A stretch of DNA of 18,127 nucleotides from an uncultured bacterium (GTDB taxonomy: Bacteria; Bacillota; Clostridia; Oscillospirales; Ruminococcaceae). Location of the stretch: assembly GCA_934875375.1 (NCBI GenBank), contig CAKXHL010000023.1, positions 1 to 18,127 on the forward strand, in the 5' to 3' direction. The notes under the pieces are model-generated. The model had not been told where the DNA came from. It did not search any database and saw only the letters and a list, made by a program, of their open reading frames with translations. Every line of letters begins with the position of its first letter. The first letter of the stretch is position 1. This document shows positions 7,801-13,635 of the stretch, in pieces. The position numbers and the translations under genes were made by a program.

Positions 7801-8357
7801 ATTTGCTTTTGCTCTAAAATGCCATGGTCCTGGATTTCCAGATAGTAATTTTCCGGCCCGAAAATATCCCGGTACAAAAGCGCAGTTTCCTTGGCTGCAT
7901 CATAATCCTTTTCCATCAGCCGCCGCGGGATCTGTCCGGCCAGACAGGCGGACAGGCAGATCAGCCCCTCGTGGTGCGCCTGTAACAGCTCCAAATCTAC
8001 CCGCGGTTTGGAATAGAACCCCTCTACTGACGCTTTGGATACCATGGCGATCAGGTTCTGATAGCCGATTTCATTTTTGCACAGCAGCACCAGATGATAC
8101 GGGCTGGTGTCAATCCGGTGCACTTTATCAAAACGGGTCCGGGGGGCGACATAAACCTCGCAGCCGATCACCGGCCGGATTCCCTGTTTTTTGCATTCTT
8201 TATAAAAGTCGATCACGCCGTACATCACGCCGTGATCGGTAATCGCCAGCCACTGCTGTCCCAGCTCCTTCGCCCGCGCCACCAGCGCCGGGATCCGGCA
8301 AGCACCGTCCAGCAGGCTGTATTCCGTATGTACGTGCAAATGAGCAAAGTTTTCCAT
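4872..8357 (-). CDS. dnaE: DNA polymerase III subunit alpha, DnaE type
   Basis: This 1161-aa C-family replicative polymerase has the usual DnaE length and order. The N-terminal PHP domain (1 to about 270) has HLHVHTEYS, TDHG (D41, H42), CEVYV (E67) and NDVHY (D206, H208). The polymerase palm has GPGRGSGAGSLCAY (357-369), the catalytic aspartates D400 and D402 in PDFDIDF, and D550 in LKMDFLGL. Fingers, a helix-hairpin-helix region (about 790-880) and an OB-fold domain (about 985-1075) follow. Firmicutes usually carry PolC as the main polymerase and DnaE for lagging-strand extension; PolC is not in this window. The PHP metal ligands look intact, unlike in E. coli. AAGGAG lies 6 nt before the ATG. 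It follows whiA by 47 nt. Confidence 0.97.
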   Translation of the reverse strand: MENFAHLHVHTEYSLLDGACRIPALVARAKELGQQWLAITDHGVMYGVIDFYKECKKQGIRPVIGCEVYVAPRTRFDKVHRIDTSPYHLVLLCKNEIGYQNLIAMVSKASVEGFYSKPRVDLELLQAHHEGLICLSACLAGQIPRRLMEKDYDAAKETALLYRDIFGPENYYLEIQDHGILEQKQILPDLYRLSEETGIGLVATNDVHYIRQEDHQAQSILVCIQTNHTVNDKSDMEFQTQEFYLKSRAEMETLFAAHPEALDNTVKIAEQCQLDFTFGVTKLPFYKAPTEENNVTYFKRMCYEGMALHYGEQPPQQIRERLEYELDVIIKMGYVDYYLIVYDFIHYAKTHDIPVGPGRGSGAGSLCAYCIGITGIDPIRYHLLFERFLNPERVSMPDFDIDFCYEKRQQVIDYVVAKYGADHVAQIITFGTMAARGAIRDVGRAMAIPYAQVDTVAKLVPNELHMTLDKALTASKDFKQQYDTDPTIHELIDMARKLEGMPRHASTHAAGVVITRDPVDTYVPVQKNEEAILTQFPMTTLEELGLLKMDFLGLRTLTVISDAEKMIRRRQPDFAISQIPPDDEKVFQMLSAGLTEGVFQFESGGMRNVLVGLGPESIEDLIAVISLYRPGPMDSIPKYIENRHHPEKVTYKHPKLASILDVTYGCIVYQEQVMQICRELAGFSYGRADLVRRAMSKKKADVMQKERQNFIYGLYEEDGTCQVKGCVHNGVSEEIASDIFGEMSSFASYAFNKSHAAAYAVVAYQTAYLKCHYPKEFMAALLTSVLDSTSKVTGYIDECTRLKIPVLPPDIAQSDMGFTVSDEGIRFGLLAIKNLGRSVIADIIRERESSPFRNFNDFCERMHGRDLNRRAMESLIKCGAFDRMNPNRRQLLAGYEVISSGLDAVKQKNLEGQLGFFDTMADAPREEYVFPAMEDFPFMERLNLEKEVTGMYLSGHPLGEYADLIPRLGTAKISHVALEEYDNKQVDILCIVGARQSKATRSGDTMAFLTVEDTTGSMEALVFPKTLQRYGQLLTVGSVVVISGRISVREEEDAKLLCEKVMTIEDRLAFRNGLPPRKAVSAPSGGKRPGLYLKVPSRRGTAMEKAQNLLEIFGGETPVYVFFEDTQKVSLAPRSMWVFPNDVLLRQLAEVLGESNVKLVE

Positions 8358-8404
8358 GGAAAGCTCCTTTTTCCAAATGCCGGTGCCAAGCCGGATTTTA
8401 TGTG

Positions 8405-9373
8405 CTAACGAGCGCTTTTGTCCCCGTTCCTCTCATTCTTTGCTAGCTTGTCCGGATTTTTTCGTTCCAAAAGCTCGGTATAAATTTTTGAAAGTCGCTT
8501 CAGGCGGTGGTTGACCCCCGAGCGGGTCAGCGGTTCAGATAATATCTCACCCAGCTCCCGCAAAGACATTTCCGGATTTTCCACCCGCAGTTCCGCGATT
8601 TCCCGCAAGTCCTCAGGCAGAAAGGACAGTCCCTTCTGTTCCAGAATATATTCAATCTCCTTGACCTGCACGGCGGAAGCGCTGATGGTTTTTTCCAAAT
8701 TGGCAAATTCACAGTTCTGTGCCCGGTTCACCTGATTTCGGATGCTTTTATATATTTTTACATTCATGATTTCAAGGCCCAAATTCCCGGCGCCCATAAA
8801 TCCCATCAGATCTTCAATTTCTCCGCTGTCTTTTAAATAAGCCACAAAGCTGCTCCGCCGCTCAAAACTTTTGGGGAAGATGCGCACAGAGGAGAGAACC
8901 TGAATCAGTCCCTCACAGAGCTGCCGATCCGGCACTACAAATTCCAGATGGTAGCTCTTTCCGGGGTCAACCATGCTGCCGCAGGCCAAAAACGCGCCGG
9001 CGATAAACGCACCCAGTTCCTCATCACTTTGAACCTGCTCCAAATTCATCACCGGCGCAGGCGATTGGTCATAACCAAAAAAACGCAGGATCTTCTCCCG
9101 ATCGTTCTGATCGTCCACTGTTGCGCAGAAAAAACTTTTGCCGTTTTGATTTTTATATTCATTTACGGAAATCGTCGCGTCCAACCCAATCAAGCCGAAA
9201 ATACTGTCGGCATACTGCTCGGCCACATTCTTATTTTCCGTCTGCAGCAGCATTTTCTGCGGTCCAAACGCTTTGGAAAAACGCAGCAGACCATGGGTTC
9301 TGGCGCGCAGCTGACGCAGTTCATCGTACCGAAGGTTCAGCAGCTGCTGCTTTAGTTTATTTGCAAAGGACAT
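8405..9373 (-). CDS. whiA: DNA-binding protein WhiA
   Basis: The 322-aa protein is a sporulation/cell-division regulator conserved in Gram-positive bacteria. The N-terminal two thirds resemble the degenerate LAGLIDADG homing-endonuclease fold: EELGAFIAGAFLACGSM followed by YHLEFVV, and a second repeat around DLMGFMGA. The C-terminal end is a helix-turn-helix: MSLRELGEILSEPLTRSGVNHRLKRL region, about residues 270-300. The family lacks nuclease activity. It acts in division and chromosome segregation in Bacillus and in sporulation in Streptomyces. The start ATG at 9373 opens with the family's usual MSFANKLKQ-type N-terminus and has GAGG 7 nt upstream; a longer frame overlapping the rapZ end is unlikely. 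It follows rapZ by 25 nt, with no yvcK between them. Confidence 0.93.
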   Translation of the reverse strand: MSFANKLKQQLLNLRYDELRQLRARTHGLLRFSKAFGPQKMLLQTENKNVAEQYADSIFGLIGLDATISVNEYKNQNGKSFFCATVDDQNDREKILRFFGYDQSPAPVMNLEQVQSDEELGAFIAGAFLACGSMVDPGKSYHLEFVVPDRQLCEGLIQVLSSVRIFPKSFERRSSFVAYLKDSGEIEDLMGFMGAGNLGLEIMNVKIYKSIRNQVNRAQNCEFANLEKTISASAVQVKEIEYILEQKGLSFLPEDLREIAELRVENPEMSLRELGEILSEPLTRSGVNHRLKRLSKIYTELLERKNPDKLAKNERNGDKSAR

Positions 9374-9398
9374 GCCTTTTCCTCTCCTCCTGCCGCTT

Positions 9399-10262
9399 TT
9401 ATGCTTTTCGCACATCCCGGTGGCTGACAAACACATTTTCCTCCTGGGCTTTGAGCACCTGCGCTGTTCTCCACGCAAAAGAGACCGACCTGTGCTTGCC
9501 GCCGGTGCAGCCAAATGCCACCACCAGCTGCCGCTTCCCCTCCTTTTCGTAAAGGGGAATGGTGAATTTTAGCAGGTCTTCGATCTTTCGGTACAGCTGC
9601 TGGGCTTGCTCATGAGAAAAAACGTAATCCCGCACCTGCTGATCCAACCCTGTTTTATATTTGAGTTCGGGAATATAAAACGGATTGGGCAGGCAGCGCA
9701 CGTCGAACACCAGGTCCGCATCAGAGGGTATGCCGTATTTAAAGCCAAAAGAGGTGCAGGTAATCAGCATTTTCTCTTTCTTTTCCTTTAGAAACAGCGC
9801 CGCCACCTGCTCTTTGAGCTGCGCTGCGCTGAGTAAAGAAGTGTCGATAATATAATCCGCCTGATCCCTCGCCGGTCGCAAAAGTTCCCGCTCCTGTTTC
9901 AGCGCCTCCTGCATACTGGGGTGCTTTTCATCCAGAAGCGGATGCTTACGCCGGGTTTCTTTGTAGCGGGTAACGATTACATCGTCCCGGGCGTCCAGAT
10001 AAAGAATGGTATAGGAATATCCCATCTGTTTTAACTGCTCCAACCCGCGGAACAAATCCGTAAACATCCGCCCGCCGCGGGAATCCACCACAATGGCAAT
10101 TTTGCCGGGGAACTGACTTTCCTGGCTTTGGCGCAGCTGAAAAAAGTGTACCAGCAGTTTAGGCGGCATGTTGTCCACACAATAATAGCCGATATCCTCC
10201 AATGCGTTGACCGCTTGGGATTTTCCGGCACCGGACATGCCGGTAACAACCACAAAGCGCAT
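9399..10262 (-). CDS. rapZ: RNase adapter / nucleotide-binding protein RapZ (YvcJ)
   Basis: The 287-aa protein has the family's normal length. The N-terminal P-loop is GMSGAGKS (8-15), followed by the family motif VDNMPP. The C-terminal domain carries VAFGCTGGKHRSV, the part that in E. coli RapZ binds RNA and glucosamine 6-phosphate-type ligands. In Enterobacteria it controls GlmS levels through small RNAs. In Bacillus the homologue YvcJ binds and hydrolyses nucleotides, with a role less well understood. The neighbours murB and whiA fit a link to cell-envelope precursor supply. AGGAGG lies 8 nt before the ATG, and the gene starts 22 nt after murB. Confidence 0.94.
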   Translation of the reverse strand: MRFVVVTGMSGAGKSQAVNALEDIGYYCVDNMPPKLLVHFFQLRQSQESQFPGKIAIVVDSRGGRMFTDLFRGLEQLKQMGYSYTILYLDARDDVIVTRYKETRRKHPLLDEKHPSMQEALKQERELLRPARDQADYIIDTSLLSAAQLKEQVAALFLKEKKEKMLITCTSFGFKYGIPSDADLVFDVRCLPNPFYIPELKYKTGLDQQVRDYVFSHEQAQQLYRKIEDLLKFTIPLYEKEGKRQLVVAFGCTGGKHRSVSFAWRTAQVLKAQEENVFVSHRDVRKA

Positions 10263-10284
10263 GAAATTCCCCTCCTGATTTTTC

Positions 10285-11193
10285 TTACAGCTGACGCAGT
10301 TCGCACTCCAGCCGGTATCCGGTTTGTTCCTCCACCGTGTTCTGGATTTCTCGAATCAGCCGGGCCACATCCCGGGAAGAAGCGTCCCCCAGATTGACGA
10401 TAAATCCCGCGTGTTTCTCACTGACCTGGGCGCCGCCAACCCGCCGGCCTTTTAGACCACACTGCTCAATCAAGGCGCCGGCATAATTTCCCTCAGGCCG
10501 TTTAAAAACAGAACCGGCGCTGGGGTATTCCAGCGGCTGTTTGGATTTGCGCCGTTCCATCAAATTCTCCATGGTTCGGCGGATTTCGGCTGGGTCGCCG
10601 GGCCGAAGCTGCATTTTTACTTTTGTAATGCACCAATCCTTATCAGAAAAAACACTATGCCGGTAGCCAAACTGCATTTCAGAAAAGCCGATGGTCCTGG
10701 CATTGCCCATTCCATCCACATAATCGGCAGACACGACGATATCTTTCATTTCACCGCCGTAGGCCCCGGCGTTCATGAACAGCGCGCCGCCCACGTTTCC
10801 CGGGATTCCCCAGGCAAATTCCAATCCGGTGAGCCCCTCTTTTTGGGCAAAAGCCGCCGCCGCAGACAGGGAAGCGCCCGCCGCGCAGATGATTTCTCCC
10901 TCTTTCAAAGATTTTCGGATATAAGAAAAATTGGAACCAATTTGAATTACTACGCCGGATACCCCGCCGTCCGGTGCCAGCAGATTAGAACCGTTTCCGA
11001 TCACCTGCCAGCGAATGCCGTTGACCGCGCAGAATTGAATCAGCGCCGCCACTTGGCCTTCGTCATACGGACGCACCAGAATGTCGCAGGGGCCGCCGAT
11101 CTGAAAGGTGGTGTAATCTTTCATCAGCGCGTTCAAAATATACTCGCACTCCAGATTCTGACATAGAGAAGTCAATTTCAAAAGGTCTGTCAT
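10285..11193 (-). CDS. murB: UDP-N-acetylenolpyruvoylglucosamine reductase
   Basis: This 302-aa FAD- and NADPH-dependent enzyme makes UDP-N-acetylmuramate, the second step of peptidoglycan precursor synthesis in the cytosol. FAD-binding motifs are TTFQIGGPCD (about 28-37), GNGSNLL (67-73) and GIPGNVGGALFMNAGAYG (about 129-146). The active site has Y177-R178 (FGYRHS), the proton donor S228 in PSAGSVFKRP, and a C-terminal Glu (E298) in LECELR. The length and the lack of the extra Tyr-loop region place it in the type II MurB group common in Gram-positives. The start has a G-rich stretch about 8 nt upstream as ribosome-binding site. It follows the ROK kinase gene by 27 nt. Confidence 0.96.
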   Translation of the reverse strand: MTDLLKLTSLCQNLECEYILNALMKDYTTFQIGGPCDILVRPYDEGQVAALIQFCAVNGIRWQVIGNGSNLLAPDGGVSGVVIQIGSNFSYIRKSLKEGEIICAAGASLSAAAAFAQKEGLTGLEFAWGIPGNVGGALFMNAGAYGGEMKDIVVSADYVDGMGNARTIGFSEMQFGYRHSVFSDKDWCITKVKMQLRPGDPAEIRRTMENLMERRKSKQPLEYPSAGSVFKRPEGNYAGALIEQCGLKGRRVGGAQVSEKHAGFIVNLGDASSRDVARLIREIQNTVEEQTGYRLECELRQL

Positions 11194-11220
11194 TCGCCGT
11201 TCCCCCCATCAAGACAAAAT

Positions 11221-12177
11221 TTACCGGGCACGGTTTAAAAACGCCGCGCCGATCAATCCGGCGTCGTTGCCCAGCGTTGCCAGCACCATACGGGTCTGCT
11301 TTTCCGGCGTGCGGATATACAACTGCGGGCGCACGCACTCCACCAGCGGGCACAGAAGATTTTCCCCCTCGTTGCTGACCCCGCCGCCGATGACCAGAAT
11401 CTCCGGTGCCAGAATGTTGATGATGCTGGCAAGGCCATAACCCAACTGTTCGATATAAGCGTTTACCACCGACTGCGCGGCGGTATCTCCCCGGTCCGCC
11501 GCCAGAAAAGCAGTCCGGCCGGACACATTTCCGCCGTTTTCAGCCGCCAGTTCCCACATCAGGGAATCCGGTGCCGCATCCATCGCCTCTTTGGTGCTGC
11601 GAATCAGCCCGGTGGCGGAAGCATAAGCTTCCAGGCAGCCCCGGCGCCCGCAGGTACACTTTCTTCCGCCCAGTACGATTCCCATATGGCCCAATTCCGC
11701 ACCGCCATAATGAAAGCCGGTGAACAGTTTGCCGTCGATGACAATACCGCCGCCTACGCCGGTCCCCAGCGTGACCGCCACCGCGTTGGAAGCGCCCTTG
11801 GCCGCGCCGGCCAACACCTCTCCCAGCGCAGCAGCGTTGGCATCGTTGGTGATATCTATTTCCTTATTCAGCTTTTTCTGCAAATATGCCCGCATGGGAA
11901 CATTCTCAAACAACAGGTTGTTGGCATATTCCACCACGCCGGTTTCCTCATTGGCCGTTCCGGGTACGCCAATGCCAATCCGCCGAATCTTTTCCCAAGG
12001 TACTCCGGCGTCTGCCGCCGCCGCTTTGGCACATTCGGCCATGGCATCCATCACTTCCTCGGCGGGGCGCGGAATCCCGGTTTTTGCCTTTGCCCTGCCT
12101 ATGATGTGGAACGCATCGTCCACAACACCAGCTTTGATGTTGGTGCCTCCCAGATCAATTCCCAGATAATATTCCAT
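11221..12177 (-). CDS. ROK-family glucokinase
   Basis: The 318-aa sugar kinase of the ROK family probably phosphorylates glucose to glucose 6-phosphate for glycolysis. The ATP site is GIDLGGTNIK (6-15), and a second phosphate-binding stretch is GTGVGGG (138-144). The catalytic Asp is D112 in NDANAA. The ROK zinc site is ELGHM (E161, H164) with C174, C176 and C181 in CTCGRRGC, followed by E183. No DNA-binding domain precedes it, so it is an enzyme and not a ROK repressor. The ribosome-binding site AAGGAG lies 12 nt before the ATG, longer than its neighbours, and may give modest translation. Its place between hprK and murB with pfkA downstream supports glucose as substrate, but N-acetylglucosamine or another hexose cannot be excluded. 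Confidence 0.9.
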   Translation of the reverse strand: MEYYLGIDLGGTNIKAGVVDDAFHIIGRAKAKTGIPRPAEEVMDAMAECAKAAAADAGVPWEKIRRIGIGVPGTANEETGVVEYANNLLFENVPMRAYLQKKLNKEIDITNDANAAALGEVLAGAAKGASNAVAVTLGTGVGGGIVIDGKLFTGFHYGGAELGHMGIVLGGRKCTCGRRGCLEAYASATGLIRSTKEAMDAAPDSLMWELAAENGGNVSGRTAFLAADRGDTAAQSVVNAYIEQLGYGLASIINILAPEILVIGGGVSNEGENLLCPLVECVRPQLYIRTPEKQTRMVLATLGNDAGLIGAAFLNRAR

Positions 12178-12200
12178 ATAAAACCGCTACTCCTTACTGA

Positions 12201-13157
12201 TTAATAGGCGTCCCAATCATTGGGCCCATCGCCCTGATCGATCATACCCAGTTTTTCCAGCAGCTCCTGTGCAGCGTTGTATCCCATTTTTTTCTGACGG
12301 TTATTCATGGCCGCCACCTCAATGATAATGGCAAGATTCCGCCCCGGTTTGATGGGAATGGTCAAAGACGGCACCGAAATACCCAAGATTTCCGTCTGCT
12401 CGTTGTCCATGCCCATCCGATCATAAACCTTATCCGGGTTCCAAGGTTCCAGCTGAATCACCATATTGATTTTTTCAGTTTCCTTAATGGAACCCATACC
12501 GAAAATCCGCCGGGCGTTGATGATGCCAACGCCGCGCAGCTCTAAAAAGTGGCGGATATTTTCCGGCGAGGTTCCCACCAGAGTCCGGTTGGATACGCGG
12601 CGGATTTCCACTGCGTCATCCGCAATCAGCCGGTGTCCGCGCTTGACCAGTTCCACCGCTGTTTCGCTCTTTCCTACGCCGCTTTCGCCCAACAGCAAAA
12701 TTCCTTCGCCGTATACCTCGACCAAAACGCCGTGACGGGTCACCCGCGGGGCCAACTCCGTAGCCAAAATGCCTACCACGCTGGAGAGAAATACCGATGT
12801 GGACTCCGGCGTGCGCAAGAGCGGCACTTTATATTTTTGAGCGCACTCCAGCATCTGGGGGAAAATTTCCAACTCCCGGGAAACGACCACCACCGGAGGT
12901 TTGAGCGCAAAATAAGAATCCAATTTCTGCATCAGGGTATCTTCGTCAAATTTTTTCAAATAGGCATATTCCGACAGGCCGATCAACTGAATCCGGGAGC
13001 TGTCAAAATATTCGAAAAATCCGCCCAGCTGCAAACCGGGGCGGTTTACGTCCATGCTGCTGATTTTTACATCATTCAGATCATATGGAGAATAAATCAA
13101 CTCCACATCCAGATCTTTGACAATTTTGGAGAGTTTAACCGAATAAGCGTGTTCCAT
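12201..13157 (-). CDS. hprK: HPr kinase/phosphorylase
   Basis: The 318-aa bifunctional enzyme phosphorylates and dephosphorylates Ser46 of the PTS protein HPr, setting carbon catabolite repression in Firmicutes according to fructose-1,6-bisphosphate, ATP and phosphate. An N-terminal domain (about 1-130) precedes the catalytic domain. That domain has the P-loop GESGVGKS (157-164), the ADD pair (D180, D181), the family signature LRGVGIINARRIFG (207-220) and the loop KPGRNLA (270-276). The start ATG at 13157 has AGGAG 8 nt upstream; a longer open frame upstream crosses the promoter and is not used. It is the first gene of the run, with a leader of about 114 nt holding a striking inverted repeat. 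The substrate gene ptsH is not in the window. Confidence 0.96.
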   Translation of the reverse strand: MEHAYSVKLSKIVKDLDVELIYSPYDLNDVKISSMDVNRPGLQLGGFFEYFDSSRIQLIGLSEYAYLKKFDEDTLMQKLDSYFALKPPVVVVSRELEIFPQMLECAQKYKVPLLRTPESTSVFLSSVVGILATELAPRVTRHGVLVEVYGEGILLLGESGVGKSETAVELVKRGHRLIADDAVEIRRVSNRTLVGTSPENIRHFLELRGVGIINARRIFGMGSIKETEKINMVIQLEPWNPDKVYDRMGMDNEQTEILGISVPSLTIPIKPGRNLAIIIEVAAMNNRQKKMGYNAAQELLEKLGMIDQGDGPNDWDAY

Positions 13158-13170
13158 GTTTGATTCTCCT

Positions 13171-13266
13171 ATCCCGGCAGTTTTTTTCTTCCGCCGTTTT
13201 TCACCTGCCCGAGGGGCGCGGCTTGCTGTCCTCGTCCCGGCCGGGAAATAGCATACCTGCCGGGAT
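13171..13266 (-). promoter_or_regulatory. hprK leader with long-range inverted repeat ending at the ribosome-binding site
   Basis: On the transcript, ATCCCGGCAG (13257-13266) near the 5' end is exactly complementary to CTGCCGGGAT (13171-13180), whose end touches the AGGAG of hprK. Between them lies a 12-bp palindrome TCCCGGCCGGGA (13235-13246), either half of which can pair with one of the arms instead. A further possible stem is CGAGG/CCTCG. This could be a translational control element. No known riboswitch class was recognised. Confidence 0.5.
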
Positions 13267-13277
13267 GTTTGATATTT

Positions 13278-13306
13278 ATTATACCCCACAGCAGTCGGCC
13301 TTGCAA
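13278..13306 (-). promoter_or_regulatory. hprK operon promoter (sigma-A type)
   Basis: On the minus strand, -35 TTGCAA (13301-13306), a 17-bp spacer and a consensus -10 TATAAT (13278-13283) predict a start near 13271. This is the only strong promoter seen ahead of hprK through dnaE. Confidence 0.7.
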
Positions 13307-13372
13307 CAAACTTTCTGTAAAACAAATTCTAAGAAATTCCCGCCGGTTTGAAGTATTTCGGTCACCTAGCTC

Positions 13373-13401
13373 TTTTTAATTGGCAGAGGATATGCTATAA
13401 T
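13373..13401 (+). promoter_or_regulatory. Promoter-like site P1 (extended -10)
   Basis: An extended -10, TGCTATAAT (13393-13401), has a poor -35 (TTTTTA, 13373-13378) at 17 bp. The predicted start near 13407-13408 coincides with the 5' arm of the stem closing the structured element that follows. Confidence 0.5.
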
Positions 13402-13405
13402 AATC

Positions 13406-13516
13406 TCACAGCGTTATCGGACATTAAAGGTGTCCGCCGCCTGAGAGAACATGGAAGCATGAATCGTCCAGTGGCAGTGGCGCCTACCGCGTTTTAGTGG
13501 GCGTTTCCCGCTGTGA
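13406..13516 (+). ncRNA. Candidate structured RNA or leader element, no known family
   Basis: A perfect 8-bp stem, TCACAGCG (13406-13413) with CGCTGTGA (13509-13516), encloses about 95 nt. Inside are three possible hairpins: CGGACA/TGTCCG (13418-13423 with 13431-13436), CATG/CATG around GAAG (13450-13461), and CGCCTAC/GTGGGCG (13481-13487 with 13497-13503). No convincing reading frame covers it. It is either a small RNA from P1 or part of the long glycosyltransferase leader. I compared it from memory with 6S, T-box, TPP, glycine and ZTP patterns and none fits. No terminator follows directly. Confidence 0.4.
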
Positions 13517-13544
13517 TCATGCTATAATAACCTCACGGCATGAT
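13516..13544 (+). promoter_or_regulatory. Promoter-like site P2 (extended -10) inside an inverted repeat
   Basis: An extended -10, TGCTATAAT (13520-13528), lies between the arms ATCATGC (13516-13522) and GCATGAT (13538-13544). The 21 bp at 13519-13539 repeat those at 13392-13412 with two mismatches. The predicted start is about 13535, giving a leader of about 100 nt to the glycosyltransferase gene. No good -35 is visible. The repeat around the -10 could be an operator or a hairpin in the P1 transcript. A small hairpin follows at 13547-13561. Confidence 0.45.
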
Positions 13545-13635
13545 TAGAAATCAGAGATTTCCGACATAAAAAATGAAAACGTATTGCGGCAAAAAGTTTT
13601 TTACAAATCGATATTCATAGTATCGGAGGACAGTT

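Noticed and set aside
13406..13516. Match to a known riboswitch or RNA class: 6S, T-box (TGG..ACCGCG-like), TPP (CTGAGA), glycine (CTCTCAGG on the other strand), ZTP (CCGCCT)
   Set aside because: Each similarity is one short motif. The remaining obligatory elements and the expected lengths are missing.
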